DNA of 64,000 bases, taken from Bacteroidota bacterium (lineage in GTDB: Bacteria > Bacteroidota > Bacteroidia > Cytophagales > Spirosomataceae). The DNA is taken from positions 1 through 64,000 of the forward strand of contig JAIUOF010000001.1 of assembly GCA_020161355.1 (NCBI GenBank). The letters are read 5' to 3'. A program made the translations under genes and the position numbers. Of the stretch, positions 37,575 to 47,344 are shown in pieces. The first letter of the stretch is position 1. Every line of letters begins with the position of its first letter. The notes below the pieces were generated by a model that was not told where the DNA came from, did no database searches, and saw only the letters and a program-made list of their open reading frames with translations.

Positions 37575-37605
37575 CAAAGTTAAAATATTTATTTCGATTT
37601 ACAAA
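37575..37605 (-). promoter_or_regulatory. candidate promoter of the polysaccharide export operon
   Basis: Read on the minus strand, TTTG (37605-37602), 19 bases, then TAACTTTG (37582-37575). Both boxes and the spacing match the Bacteroidota sigma-A consensus. A start near 37568 would leave about a 105-base leader before the SLBB gene ATG at 37463. Confidence 0.6.
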
Positions 37606-37620
37606 TATTACAGGGTAAAA

Positions 37621-39504
37621 ATGGCTGAAGAAAATAAAGTTCTATACGACGAAGATAGTATTAAATCTCTCGACTGGAAAGAGCACATAAGGCTCAGGCC
37701 TGGTATGTATATCGGAAAACTTGGCGATGGGTCTTCACCTGATGATGGAATTTATGTTTTATTGAAGGAGGTGGTTGATAACTGTATAGATGAGTTTGCC
37801 ATGGGGCATGGAAAAGCCATAGATATTACTATTGATGAAGGGAAGGTCACAGTACGAGATTATGGAAGGGGAATTCCATTGGGTAAAGTGGTAGATGTGG
37901 TTTCAAAAATCAACACCGGAGCAAAATATGATAGTAAAGCATTCCAAAAATCAGTAGGTCTGAATGGTGTCGGTACCAAGGCCGTCAATGCACTTTCAAG
38001 TTATTTCAAGGTAATTTCTTATCGTGAAGGTGAATCTAAATCTGCTGTTTTTGAAAAGGGATATCTCATTGAGGAAAGTGGGTTGGAAATTACCAGCGAA
38101 AAGAACGGAACTTATGTGGAATTTATCCCTGATGCCAGCGTCTTCAAAAATTACCATTTTATTCCTCAGTATATCGAAAACATGGTTTGGAATTATTGCT
38201 ATCTGAATGCCCAGCTAGCTCTGAATTTTAACCGAAAAAAATACATTTCTCAAAACGGACTTTTAGATTTATTATTGAGAAAAACCGACGAGGCTAGTCT
38301 CAGGTACAATATTATTCATCTTAAAGGTCCCGATATTGAGGTGGCCATTACCCACGGGAATCAATACGGCGAAGAATATTATTCTTTTGTAAACGGGCAA
38401 AATACCACACAGGGAGGTACTCATTTATCTGCATTTAAAGAAGCCATTGTAAAGACCATTCGTGACCATTACAATAAAGACTATGCACCTGAAGATATCC
38501 GGCAGTCGGTTATTGGTGCCATTTCAGTTAGGATTCAGGAACCGGTATTTGAGTCACAGACCAAAACCAAACTAGGCTCAACCAATATTTCACTGGAAGA
38601 AAATGCTCCCACGGTGAGGACATTTGTCAATGATTTTCTCAAAGAAAAGCTGGATAATTTTCTTCACATGAACCCTGATGTAAAAGATGCCTTGAAAAAA
38701 CGCATAGAGCAATCAGAAAGAGAGAGAAAAGAGCTGGCGGGGGTAAAAAAAATAGCCAATGAACGGGCAAAAAAAGCCAATCTTCATAATAAAAAACTGA
38801 GAGATTGCCGTTACCATCTTAATGATGAAAAATTTGAGGGCCGCCTTGATACCATGCTATTTATCACTGAGGGGGATTCGGCCAGCGGCTCCATTACCAA
38901 AGCAAGAAATCCAGAGACACAGGCTGTTTTTAGTCTTCGCGGTAAGCCACTTAATTGTTTTGGTCTAAGTAAAAAAGTGGTGTATGAAAATGAAGAATTT
39001 AATTTACTTCAGCATGCCCTTGATATTGAAAACGGTATCGATACGCTGCGTTATAATCAGATTATCATCGCCACTGATGCCGATGTTGACGGCTCGCATA
39101 TCAGACTTTTGCTGTTGACATTTTTTCTGCAATTTTTCCCGGATTTGGTCAGAGAAGGTCATCTTTATATTTTACAAACACCTCTTTTCAGGGTAAGAAA
39201 TAAGAAAGAAACGATTTATTGCTACTCTGATGAAGAAAAACAAAATGCAATTTCAAAATTGGGAGGTAAGCCCGAAATAACCCGATTCAAAGGTCTTGGA
39301 GAAATCTCGCCCCACGAATTTGAAGAATTTATCGGAAAAGAAATAAAATTGGATCCGGTAATTTTTGAAAAAGAATCTTCAATACCAAAGATTTTGAGCT
39401 ATTATATGGGTAAAAATACCCCTGAAAGACAGGTATTTATTATCGATAATCTGATTATTGAAAAGGATATTATTGAAGAAAAAGAAATAGTTTTGGAAGA
39501 TTAA
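37621..39504 (+). CDS. parE: type IIA DNA topoisomerase subunit B (topoisomerase IV, ParE-like)
   Basis: The ATPase subunit of a type IIA topoisomerase, 627 residues. The GHKL ATPase is seen in [18 protein letters not shown] and [13 protein letters not shown]. The transducer is followed by a Toprim domain with EGDSASGS (Glu417) and DADVDGSH (Asp486, Asp488, Asp490). The C-terminal [13 protein letters not shown] is normal. The length and the GRGIPLGKV region favour ParE over GyrB, but a partner parC gene is not adjacent; pheA follows instead. Confidence 0.88.
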   Translation: MAEENKVLYDEDSIKSLDWKEHIRLRPGMYIGKLGDGSSPDDGIYVLLKEVVDNCIDEFAMGHGKAIDITIDEGKVTVRDYGRGIPLGKVVDVVSKINTGAKYDSKAFQKSVGLNGVGTKAVNALSSYFKVISYREGESKSAVFEKGYLIEESGLEITSEKNGTYVEFIPDASVFKNYHFIPQYIENMVWNYCYLNAQLALNFNRKKYISQNGLLDLLLRKTDEASLRYNIIHLKGPDIEVAITHGNQYGEEYYSFVNGQNTTQGGTHLSAFKEAIVKTIRDHYNKDYAPEDIRQSVIGAISVRIQEPVFESQTKTKLGSTNISLEENAPTVRTFVNDFLKEKLDNFLHMNPDVKDALKKRIEQSERERKELAGVKKIANERAKKANLHNKKLRDCRYHLNDEKFEGRLDTMLFITEGDSASGSITKARNPETQAVFSLRGKPLNCFGLSKKVVYENEEFNLLQHALDIENGIDTLRYNQIIIATDADVDGSHIRLLLLTFFLQFFPDLVREGHLYILQTPLFRVRNKKETIYCYSDEEKQNAISKLGGKPEITRFKGLGEISPHEFEEFIGKEIKLDPVIFEKESSIPKILSYYMGKNTPERQVFIIDNLIIEKDIIEEKEIVLED

Positions 39505-39516
39505 AAAAATATAATA

Positions 39517-40590
39517 GTGACTTTAGAAGATCTTAGAAAAGAAATAGACCAACTGGACGACAATCTACTCAATTTGCTTAACCAACGAATGAAGTGGGTG
39601 CAGAAAGTTGGAGAAATCAAAAATAAAGGGAAGGAAATAATCTACCGTCCCGAACGTGAAAAACAAATAGTGGAACGTCTTGCCAGACATAATGATGGAC
39701 CACTTACTAAAGAAGCCATTGAGGCCATATTTTTGGAGATTTTCGCAACAGCACGTAATATTGAGCTTCCTGAAAGAATAGCTTATTTGGGTCCCGAAGG
39801 CAGTTTTACACATCAGGCAGCCGAGAGCCGGTTTGGTGCCATGTCTGAATATATGACCCTGCCCACGATTAAAGCAGTTTTTGAGGCTGTCGAGACCGAA
39901 AGAGTGAGATTTGGAGTAATTCCAATTGAAAACAATCAGGAAGGTATTGTATTTGAAACGGTAGATTTATTGAATGAAACCAATGTGAATATTGCTGCTG
40001 AACTCAAAATTCCCGTCCACTTTGCTCTGGCTACCGAGGCTGAAAACCCCTCTAAAATAAAAAGAATCTATTCCAAAGATATTGCCTTCAGACAATGTCG
40101 GGGTTTTTTAAATAAATATTTCGAACAACTTAACCCCGAAGAGATTCAGGTGGAGTCAACTTCAAAAGCAGCAAAATTGGCCGCAGAAGACCCGGAAGCC
40201 GCAGCTATTTGCAGCGAAATTGCAGCGAAATTATTCAGAATTCCGGTTTTGTTTAATAATATCGAAGACAACAGTAATAACCGCACCCGATTTTTTATTC
40301 TTTCCAAACATTTTGAAAATCAGCCTTCTGGTAATGACAAAACCACTTTGATAGCAAGGTTGCCACACACTGAAGAGTCAGGTGTATTGGCGGATTTTCT
40401 TCAGGAATTTAAAAAACAAAAACTCAATCTTACCAAAATAGAGAGTCGGCCTCACAAAGGAAATGAGGATTTCAATTTCTGGTTTTTTATTGAGGTATTA
40501 GGTTATTACAAAGACAGTAATTTCCAGAAAATCCTGAAAAAGCACAAAGACCAGATTAAGATATTGGGAAGTTATGTAAGAAATGCCTGA
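39517..40590 (+). CDS. pheA: bifunctional chorismate mutase / prephenate dehydratase
   Basis: The phenylalanine-branch enzyme, 357 residues, starting with GTG at 39517. An AroQ chorismate mutase helix bundle (residues 1-85, LRKEIDQLDDNLLNLLNQR) is followed by a prephenate dehydratase domain (AYLGPEGSFTHQAA onward, IPIENNQEG and the essential NRTRFFIL). A C-terminal ACT domain with KIESRPHKGNEDFNFWFF follows and would bind phenylalanine for feedback control. It begins 12 bases after the parE-like gene. Confidence 0.95.
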   Translation: MTLEDLRKEIDQLDDNLLNLLNQRMKWVQKVGEIKNKGKEIIYRPEREKQIVERLARHNDGPLTKEAIEAIFLEIFATARNIELPERIAYLGPEGSFTHQAAESRFGAMSEYMTLPTIKAVFEAVETERVRFGVIPIENNQEGIVFETVDLLNETNVNIAAELKIPVHFALATEAENPSKIKRIYSKDIAFRQCRGFLNKYFEQLNPEEIQVESTSKAAKLAAEDPEAAAICSEIAAKLFRIPVLFNNIEDNSNNRTRFFILSKHFENQPSGNDKTTLIARLPHTEESGVLADFLQEFKKQKLNLTKIESRPHKGNEDFNFWFFIEVLGYYKDSNFQKILKKHKDQIKILGSYVRNA

Positions 40591-40591
40591 T

Positions 40592-42253
40592 TCAATATAT
40601 CATGTAAGGCGTTTTTAGTCGTTTACCCGTGTCAGTTTTCTTAATTTGACTGTTTTTGTTTTCGATTTTGAAAATATGATATTCACCTGATGGAATCACT
40701 TTTACAGGGAAAGCTGTCCGGTATTTTCCAGAATAATATTTTAGGTTTCCGATAAAACCCATAAGACTGTTTTTTAAGTTTTTAGCAGGGAAAACAAATT
40801 TATAATTATCGTTTTCGAGCGAAAAGTATGTTTCAGGAATCTCATTTTCAATAACTTCATTTGAAATTTCCAAAACACCATCGGTGATATTAAAATTTAG
40901 GTTTTTGGTAAATTCTGAAACCTCAAGTTGTTCAAAATTATCTAGTTTGGATTTTGGGAAAATATACTTTTTCCTGGTATAGGGTTCATCTAAAAGGTGA
41001 TTTAATCTGGCCACATGGCTGGAATCGCTGTACTGATTTGCCCAGGTATGATTTTTTTGCCAGTTAATTCCATCCATTTCGCAATTTAATCTGTTGTAAG
41101 TCGCATTTTCAGTGCTGTTATAATAGGAAAAAACTAAAACCAGAAACGTCGAAGTTATTCCAAAATAGGCTATTAACTTTTTCTTTTTGGAATTTATGAG
41201 AACAAATAAATATACCGAAACGCTTAAAAACGTGGAATTTATGGTGTATCTGCTGAGCATCGGAAATCCTGTTCGGGATATCCCAATCATGAGTCCGGTG
41301 GCAAAAATAAAACCTATGGTTACAATTAAAAACTGGTCAGTTTTTGCATTTCTAAGTTTTTCAATTTTTAACGGGAATAAATATTTTTTCCCAAAAACAA
41401 CCAGAAAAACGGCCATGAGAGAATAACCGTAAACTTCTAAAAGCAAATGTTTAAATGTGCTTTGATTTAAGGTTGATGATAGTTCAGTTATATTTTGGAA
41501 ATAAGCACCCAAAAACTCAAAAACATACCTAAACGCAGCAACAGGATGCTCTTTAAATGAAACTTCGGGTCCCCATTCCGGTTTTTGGTATCCCCAAAAA
41601 TATAAGCCAATAGCTATTATACCTGCAGGCAGCCACACTTTGAGATCAGAAAATCTGCGGTTAAAAACCAGGATAATTACCCCAATCAAAAAAGCCAGAA
41701 TACCATTTCCATGGCTATATAGGGCAAAAAAAGCAAATAGAATTGCCCAAAAAATATAATTTCTTTTCCTAAATACTAAAAAATAAAAGCTCAGATATAC
41801 ATAGAATATCACCGAGAAGTTCTGGAAAGGAACCATCAATGATTGCAAGCTTTCATAATATTGAGCCTGAAAAATTAAAAAAATTAGAGGTATGAAATAC
41901 AAATAGTTGATAACGTGACCTTTAGTAGATTTGATTAAAATGGCCAATAAACCTATCAAATTGAGATATCCCAACATGGCCAGGGTTTTCATTTCAAATG
42001 TGCCCGTGAAAAGGTAAATTAATAGCATGAAAATCCGGTCGTTTACAACCCGATGCTCATTGTTTAAAGACAGGAAGAATTTTATTTTATCAATAAAATG
42101 AATGTCGGTAAACAAATTATAAACAGGAAGCATGATGCCATAGAAGTCGTCCCACCATGGAATATTTACCGAAATTTTGTATTGAAATACCCACAAAACG
42201 GTAATAATTATAGCAGAGATTAAAAAGAAAATGATTTTGTCAGTTCTTCTCAT
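40592..42253 (-). CDS. multi-pass membrane protein, GT-C-like
   Basis: A 553-residue protein with about 11-12 hydrophobic helices, then a soluble C-terminal domain of about 150 residues. The first extracytoplasmic loop holds PWWDDFYGI (Asp35, Asp36) and then LNNEHR (64-69), the position and composition seen in GT-C dolichyl/undecaprenyl-phosphate-sugar transferases. The short HGNG motif in a middle loop is also conspicuous. No family name can be given. It begins 14 bases inside ribF, so it is the last gene of the ftsX-ribF series, and ends one base from pheA on the other strand. Confidence 0.7.
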   Translation of the reverse strand: MRRTDKIIFFLISAIIITVLWVFQYKISVNIPWWDDFYGIMLPVYNLFTDIHFIDKIKFFLSLNNEHRVVNDRIFMLLIYLFTGTFEMKTLAMLGYLNLIGLLAILIKSTKGHVINYLYFIPLIFLIFQAQYYESLQSLMVPFQNFSVIFYVYLSFYFLVFRKRNYIFWAILFAFFALYSHGNGILAFLIGVIILVFNRRFSDLKVWLPAGIIAIGLYFWGYQKPEWGPEVSFKEHPVAAFRYVFEFLGAYFQNITELSSTLNQSTFKHLLLEVYGYSLMAVFLVVFGKKYLFPLKIEKLRNAKTDQFLIVTIGFIFATGLMIGISRTGFPMLSRYTINSTFLSVSVYLFVLINSKKKKLIAYFGITSTFLVLVFSYYNSTENATYNRLNCEMDGINWQKNHTWANQYSDSSHVARLNHLLDEPYTRKKYIFPKSKLDNFEQLEVSEFTKNLNFNITDGVLEISNEVIENEIPETYFSLENDNYKFVFPAKNLKNSLMGFIGNLKYYSGKYRTAFPVKVIPSGEYHIFKIENKNSQIKKTDTGKRLKTPYMIY

Positions 42254-43175
42254 TCAAATATTTTAGGGCTTGCTCACAATCTATTTCGATTTGAGCAATA
42301 AGTTCTTTAATATTGTCAAATTTCTGTTCATTTCTTACAAATTCCAAAACTTCTACTTTCAGATTTTCACCATAAATATCGTCAGAAAACTCGAAAATAT
42401 GCACTTCCATCGAGGTTCCAATTCCATCCACTGTCGGCCGGTTGCCGATGTTCATGATTCCTCCAAAAGTTTTGTTTCTAAGATGAACTTTGGTGATATA
42501 AACCCCATTTTTGGGAATCAGCTTATAATTTTTTTGTAAAGCAACATTTGCAGTAGGAAAACCAATTGTTCGGCCCAGTTGTCTGCCTTTGATAATATGC
42601 CCGGAAAAAGAATAGGGCCTGCCGAGCAATTCATTTGCAATTTTAATATTGCCTTCCAGTACAGCCTTTCTGATTTTGGTACTGCTTATGGTTATATTTT
42701 CAATTTCCTGCCTTGAAATCTCAGTAACTTCAATTTTGTATCGGTCAGAATGCTTTTTTAAATAGTCAATACCTCCTTCACGGTTTTTGCCAAATCTGTG
42801 GTCATAACCTATTACCATAGCCTTGGTGCCCAGACCCTTAACCAAAATTTCATCAATATATTTGTCGGAGCTCAATTCAGAAAATTCCCTTGTAAAAGGT
42901 AATACTACCACATGATCAATTCCCAGAGAGCCAAGAATTTCAAGTTTTTCATCTATGGTAGTCAGAAGCTTGAGGTTGTTGTCATGTGGTGAAATTATCA
43001 ATCTGGGATGTGGCCAAAAGGTGAGTAACACTGTTTCACCGTTTAACTCTCTTGCTTTTTCTTTTAACTTTTTGATAATCAACTGATGACCAAGGTGCAC
43101 CCCGTCAAAGGTACCTGTGGTTACGATGCTGTTTCCATTATGTTGAAAATCAGAGAGTTTATAGTAAATTTTCAT
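42240..43175 (-). CDS. ribF: bifunctional riboflavin kinase / FAD synthetase
   Basis: Makes FMN and FAD from riboflavin. The 311-residue protein has an N-terminal FAD synthetase nucleotidyltransferase domain (TGTFDGVHLGHQLIIKKL, later YDHRFGKNREGG and ISSTKIRKAV). A C-terminal riboflavin kinase domain follows (GRQLGRTIGFPTANV, NIGNRPTVDG, and the catalytic region MEVHIFEFSDDIYG). All motifs are present. It overlaps truB by 17 bases. Confidence 0.95.
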   Translation of the reverse strand: MKIYYKLSDFQHNGNSIVTTGTFDGVHLGHQLIIKKLKEKARELNGETVLLTFWPHPRLIISPHDNNLKLLTTIDEKLEILGSLGIDHVVVLPFTREFSELSSDKYIDEILVKGLGTKAMVIGYDHRFGKNREGGIDYLKKHSDRYKIEVTEISRQEIENITISSTKIRKAVLEGNIKIANELLGRPYSFSGHIIKGRQLGRTIGFPTANVALQKNYKLIPKNGVYITKVHLRNKTFGGIMNIGNRPTVDGIGTSMEVHIFEFSDDIYGENLKVEVLEFVRNEQKFDNIKELIAQIEIDCEQALKYLNEKN

Positions 43176-43842
43176 TCAAAAGCTTAAGTTTTTTTACCAT
43201 TTCTTCAACACTTTCAGCATTATCAACGCTAAAATCGCCGATTTTGGTTCTACGTAATTCTGATAGATAAGCACCGGAATTCAGAGCAAGACCAAAATCT
43301 CTGGCAAGACTCCGTATATAGGTGCCTTTGGAGCATACCACCCTGAATCTAACCAAAGGAAATGAACTCGCATCCACTTCAAATTCATTGATTTCTATTT
43401 CTCTGGGTTTCAGCTCAAGGTCTTTTCCTTTTCGTGCAGATTCGTAAGCACGTTTTCCGTTAACTTTTATGGCTGAAAAAACAGGCGGTATTTGAGAAAT
43501 CTTTCCTAAAAATGAAATTCTTGCTTTTTCGATCAATTCTGACCCGATATGTTCAATTGGATATTCCTGATCAACTTCGGTTTCTAAATCAAACGATGGG
43601 GTGGTTTTACCAACTGTAAAAACACCCGTATATTCTTTAACCTGGGCCTGATAGGTTTCTATTTCTTTTGTTTTTTTACCTGTACAAAGTATTAACAAAC
43701 CTGTAGCTAACGGATCAAGTGTGCCAGCATGACCCACTTTTTTGAACTTTCCGGCATATCTTATTTTATTGACTACATCAAAAGATGTCCATGTCAATGG
43801 CTTGTCGATAAGTAAAACGCTGTCATTGAAAGGGTTTTCCAT
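43159..43842 (-). CDS. truB: tRNA pseudouridine(55) synthase TruB, short form
   Basis: Isomerises U55 of tRNA. The catalytic Asp43 lies in VGHAGTLDPLATG and the KPLTWTSFDVV and CSKGTYIRSLARD segments are present. At 227 residues it lacks the C-terminal PUA domain of the roughly 314-residue E. coli enzyme. This short form is common in Bacteroidota, so it is not a truncation by mutation. Its ATG shares a base with the uppP stop (TAATG). Confidence 0.94.
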   Translation of the reverse strand: MENPFNDSVLLIDKPLTWTSFDVVNKIRYAGKFKKVGHAGTLDPLATGLLILCTGKKTKEIETYQAQVKEYTGVFTVGKTTPSFDLETEVDQEYPIEHIGSELIEKARISFLGKISQIPPVFSAIKVNGKRAYESARKGKDLELKPREIEINEFEVDASSFPLVRFRVVCSKGTYIRSLARDFGLALNSGAYLSELRRTKIGDFSVDNAESVEEMVKKLKLLNENLL

Positions 43843-44633
43843 TAAATCACTTTTAGGTCAACACCAGCAGCAAGCAATGCTAGCAGCACAACTCCAACTA
43901 TAATTCTATAAATTCCGAAAATTTTGAAGCCGTGTTTTTGTAAATATCCTATGAAAAATTTGATTGCTATCGTGGCTACTATAAAAGCCACTACATTGCC
44001 AATCAAAAGCAATTTTATTTCTTCCTGATTAAAACTGAGTGTACCCTTTAAGAAACCTTTCCCAAGCTTAAGAGCTGAGGCTCCGAACATTGTGGGTACA
44101 GCAAGAAAGAATGAAAACTCGGCGGCAGTTTTTCTGCTTAACCCCTGAAACATTCCTCCGATTATGGTGGCTGCCGAACGTGAAACACCAGGAATCATAG
44201 ATATACACTGAAACAAACCAATCAGGAAAGAGTCTTTTAAATCGCTTTCTTCTTTTTGAGGTTTTTTTTCAAAATAACTGTCAATAAATATCAAAATTAC
44301 GCCCCCAACCAATAAACTTATTGCCACTACCCAAACATTTCCCAATAAAGAATCAATAAAATCATCTAATAAAAGGCCCAAAACTGCTGCGGGAATAAAT
44401 GCCACTATTAGTTTTTTATAGAAATCCAGACTCTGAAAAAAGCGTTTCCAATAGAGTGCAATTACCGCCAGAATTGCACCAAATTGGATATTTACCTCAA
44501 ATATCTTGGTAAATGGATGCTCTGCAATACCTAAAAATGCTGAACCAATAATCATGTGACCGGTAGAACTAACCGGCAAATATTCTGTCAGGCCTTCAAT
44601 GATAGCCAGAATAATAGCTTGAAATACCGACAT
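43842..44633 (-). CDS. uppP: undecaprenyl-diphosphatase UppP (BacA)
   Basis: Recycles the C55 lipid carrier for peptidoglycan and surface glycans. A 263-residue membrane protein starting at ATG 44633 ([14 protein letters not shown]); the longer frame runs back into the DUF3098 gene. The two catalytic motifs are [15 protein letters not shown] (13-27) and [13 protein letters not shown]. About eight helices. It starts one base after the DUF3098 stop. Confidence 0.95.
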   Translation of the reverse strand: MSVFQAIILAIIEGLTEYLPVSSTGHMIIGSAFLGIAEHPFTKIFEVNIQFGAILAVIALYWKRFFQSLDFYKKLIVAFIPAAVLGLLLDDFIDSLLGNVWVVAISLLVGGVILIFIDSYFEKKPQKEESDLKDSFLIGLFQCISMIPGVSRSAATIIGGMFQGLSRKTAAEFSFFLAVPTMFGASALKLGKGFLKGTLSFNQEEIKLLLIGNVVAFIVATIAIKFFIGYLQKHGFKIFGIYRIIVGVVLLALLAAGVDLKVI

Positions 44634-44634
44634 G

Positions 44635-44868
44635 TTATTTTTTAAGGATAGCGTAGAGTTCAACCATAAACCCGGCAAAGGCAACTAAAGGTCCAAGGGT
44701 GATTCCCAAAAATCCGAAACCAAATTCTGATTTATCAAGCGTCATTATTACGAATCCAGCTATAATAAGTGCTATTCCAATCAACATTATCATGTAGTTA
44801 CCTTTTTGAAAGGGTAGTGAAGAGGCACCTTGTTGTTCAACTGTTTCTTTTTCTTTGTCTGATTTCAT
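44635..44868 (-). CDS. DUF3098 small membrane protein
   Basis: A 77-residue protein: a charged 20-residue cytoplasmic head, then two helices (about 25-43 and 53-73) ending in [17 protein letters not shown] and GFMVELYAI are the DUF3098 landmarks. The family occurs in Bacteroidota and usually sits, as here, between ftsX and uppP. Function unknown; the location suggests a link to FtsEX or lipid-carrier metabolism. Confidence 0.88.
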   Translation of the reverse strand: MKSDKEKETVEQQGASSLPFQKGNYMIMLIGIALIIAGFVIMTLDKSEFGFGFLGITLGPLVAFAGFMVELYAILKK

Positions 44869-44888
44869 GAATTCTTAATTTAAATGTT

Positions 44889-45767
44889 TTAGTATAATTT
44901 ATCCAGATCCATTTTATGGTATCTGATGATTGATTGATAAGTACTTAATAAACCAATTACTGGTCCTAAAATCAATAATATGCCAAATAAAACGTACAAT
45001 GCGGCATCATTTTGAATCAAAGCAAGTCCGTCTATTTGCGATGTTGCCAGGTTTTTTGTCAAAAATATTAATAAAATGCTAATAACAGATGCTATTACGC
45101 CCTGAACAATGCCTTTGATTAAAAATGGCTTTTGAATAAAAAAATCAGTAGCCCCAACCAACTGCATAGTTCTGATTATAAATCTTTGACTATAAAGAGC
45201 CAGTTTAATGGTGTTGTTGATTAATAAAATAGTGGCTACAAAAAATATAAAAACGATGAGAGCAAGTATTTTATAAACTTTGTTGACATTGGTAATAATG
45301 CCTTTTAAAAAATCTTTGGCGTACTCCACTTCAAAAACCCCCGTTAGCTTCTCAATTTCCGTTTTGATATTTTTTAATTGTGCCTCACTTATTTTTTCTT
45401 CTTTTAATTTGATGGTAAAAGAATCGCGGAACGGGTTCTCTCCTAATACAGCCTTATAATCTTCTTTTGTGTCTTTATAAAAAATCTCTGCTGCTTTTTC
45501 CTTTGAAATCAACGTTACCTGGGCTTGTCCATTGGTAACTTCAGCGATTCCCATTGCTTCAATTTTATGTTTTAACGCTAAAATCTGGGTGGAATCGAGG
45601 TCTTTTTCAAGATATGCCTGAACCTCAATATTTTGCTTAACATATTTAATCAATTCTTTAGAAGACAGAGCAATCCAACCACTGAAGCCTATCAGGAACA
45701 AAGCAACAGTAAGACTGATTGTAATCAAAATACCCGGGTAACTGCCTAGATTTCGGTTAAATACCAT
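44889..45767 (-). CDS. ftsX: cell division protein FtsX
   Basis: The permease-like partner of FtsE, regulating periplasmic peptidoglycan hydrolases at division. The 292-residue protein has one N-terminal helix (about 13-31), a periplasmic loop (32-165) with the usual MacB-like VQAYLEKDLD start, and a C-terminal three-helix FtsX domain (RTMQLVGATDFFIQKPFLIKG). ftsE is not adjacent but lies at 52298. A minus-strand -7-like TAACTTTG is at 45787-45794, without a good -33. Confidence 0.93.
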   Translation of the reverse strand: MVFNRNLGSYPGILITISLTVALFLIGFSGWIALSSKELIKYVKQNIEVQAYLEKDLDSTQILALKHKIEAMGIAEVTNGQAQVTLISKEKAAEIFYKDTKEDYKAVLGENPFRDSFTIKLKEEKISEAQLKNIKTEIEKLTGVFEVEYAKDFLKGIITNVNKVYKILALIVFIFFVATILLINNTIKLALYSQRFIIRTMQLVGATDFFIQKPFLIKGIVQGVIASVISILLIFLTKNLATSQIDGLALIQNDAALYVLFGILLILGPVIGLLSTYQSIIRYHKMDLDKLY

Positions 45768-45849
45768 TGATTTCTATTAAGTATCGCAAAGTTAATTATT
45801 TATTTTTGGTTGGATAGTGTCAACCTGCAATTTTAAGGTTTTTTAAAGT

Positions 45850-46710
45850 CTATTCTCCTTTTTTGGCCTCTTCTTTCAGGGCGTTCCATTCGGCAATTAG
45901 CTCAGGCATGCTTTGCTCAATGATTTCTTCAACTGTATTAGTAATGTATTCAAGACTGTGCGAATCATCAAAATAAATTGGTTTTTTAAATTTTACACTC
46001 AGCTGTGTATTCCTTTTTTTGTATTTTAATCCTGTTTTGTTGAAAGCCCTCCTAAAACCATTAATCACCACCGGTACAACAATAGGTTTGTTGGCCATTA
46101 TGATATGAGCGGTACCTTTCCTGATAGGAGCATATGGGCTGGTTGTACCTTGGGGAAAACTTACCACCCAGCCGTATTTTAGTCCTTGCGATACACTATC
46201 TCCTGCATTTTTATCAACTTCTCTTTTGACATTTTGACCATCAGCACGCCAGCTTCTCTCAACAAGAATAGCACCGGCAAGGCTAAATAACTTGGGTATC
46301 AGCCCCGATTTCATTGTTTCTTTGGCGGCAACATAAAATATTCTGGCCCTGGGAGAAAAAAGATATATAGGAATAAGTTTTTTACCAAAACCCCATTTTA
46401 TGTTACAAAAAATATGGTAAAATGAGATTACATCAGCAAAATAGGTCTGATGGTTGGAAATAAAAAAGACATTTTGATTGGGAAGATCCTTCAGGTATTC
46501 TGTTCCTTCAATTTTTAACTGATTGGCAACGGCAATTCGGTAATAGGTAGGCCAGCCAGCCACAAAAATTACCAATCTTTTCAAAACCATCCAATTGCCG
46601 AAAGGGTCTTTTTGAAACAAACCCAATACATCTAGATATGACAATGCCCTCAGATACGGATTGGAGGTTTCCAAAGGTACGGGCATGAAATTTTTTATTA
46701 TCTTTAGCAT
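45850..46710 (-). CDS. PlsC-family lysophospholipid acyltransferase, variant motifs
   Basis: A 286-residue acyltransferase of the 1-acyl-glycerol-3-phosphate type. The catalytic block reads FISNHQTYFADV, so His87 and Asp93 are separated by five residues where the classical motif has four. The FPEGTRS block reads FPQGTTS, with Gln for Glu. The rest of the fold (RRAFNKTG, a PIVVPVVINGF strand) is intact. These variants look like a Bacteroidota subgroup rather than damage, but the acyl acceptor is uncertain. Confidence 0.85.
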   Translation of the reverse strand: MLKIIKNFMPVPLETSNPYLRALSYLDVLGLFQKDPFGNWMVLKRLVIFVAGWPTYYRIAVANQLKIEGTEYLKDLPNQNVFFISNHQTYFADVISFYHIFCNIKWGFGKKLIPIYLFSPRARIFYVAAKETMKSGLIPKLFSLAGAILVERSWRADGQNVKREVDKNAGDSVSQGLKYGWVVSFPQGTTSPYAPIRKGTAHIIMANKPIVVPVVINGFRRAFNKTGLKYKKRNTQLSVKFKKPIYFDDSHSLEYITNTVEEIIEQSMPELIAEWNALKEEAKKGE

Positions 46711-46762
46711 TATTGGTAAGTTCGTATTCTTAAAAATATGGGCTATGGTATGTTAAGAAAAA

Positions 46763-47344
46763 TCAGTTTCTTTTGTCTATCTCATCTCTGATTTTTGCTG
46801 CTCTTTCGTATTCTTCATTTTTTATAGCTTCATCCAGCATTTTTTTGAGGTCATCCAACGAATGAGTGTAAAGCTCCTGCGAAGACTTTACCTTTATATT
46901 TCTGGGTTTTGAGTCGGTTGTTTCAGCCCCAAGTTCATTAGAACTAATACCGGCCTCTTTCAACACACTCTCAAAAGTATAAATCGGAGCATTAAATCGC
47001 AAAGCGATAGCAATGGCATCTGAGGGGCGGGAATCTATATTCTTTTGACGAATACCGTCTGTACAAATTATTTTCGAAAAAAATACGCCTTCAGCAATCT
47101 CTGAAATCTGAATTTCCTCTACTGAAAAATCAAAAGATTTTGAAAAAGACTTGAACAAATCATGAGTCAGCGGCCGGGTAGGAATTATTTTTTCCATTTC
47201 GATGGCTATTGCCTGAGCTTCGAACATACCAATTATGATGGGCAGTCTCCTGTCTCCATTGGCTTCATTGAGAATCAAAGTAAAAGAGCCAGCCTGCAAT
47301 TGACTGGGCGAAAGGTCCAGTATTTCTAATTTTATCTTATCCAC
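46763..47344 (-). CDS. bifunctional nuclease family protein with C-terminal UVR motif
   Basis: About 193 residues. The BFN/DUF151 domain (LEILDLSPSQLQAGSF, LPIIIGMFEAQAIAIEME, DSRPSDAIAIALR) is followed by a UVR-type helical hairpin (LDDLKKMLDEAIKNEEYERAAKIRDEI). The start is uncertain: GTG at 47344 matches the usual N-terminus (VDKIKLEIL), while TTG at 47374 would add ten residues. An AGGAGG lies about 20 bases upstream of the GTG, too far for normal pairing. Members have reported DNase/RNase activity in plants; the bacterial role is unclear. Confidence 0.85.
   Translation of the reverse strand: MDKIKLEILDLSPSQLQAGSFTLILNEANGDRRLPIIIGMFEAQAIAIEMEKIIPTRPLTHDLFKSFSKSFDFSVEEIQISEIAEGVFFSKIICTDGIRQKNIDSRPSDAIAIALRFNAPIYTFESVLKEAGISSNELGAETTDSKPRNIKVKSSQELYTHSLDDLKKMLDEAIKNEEYERAAKIRDEIDKRN

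Noticed and set aside
43159..43842. truB as a truncated pseudogene
   Set aside because: The missing PUA domain is normal for short Bacteroidota TruB; catalytic motifs and operon overlaps are intact.
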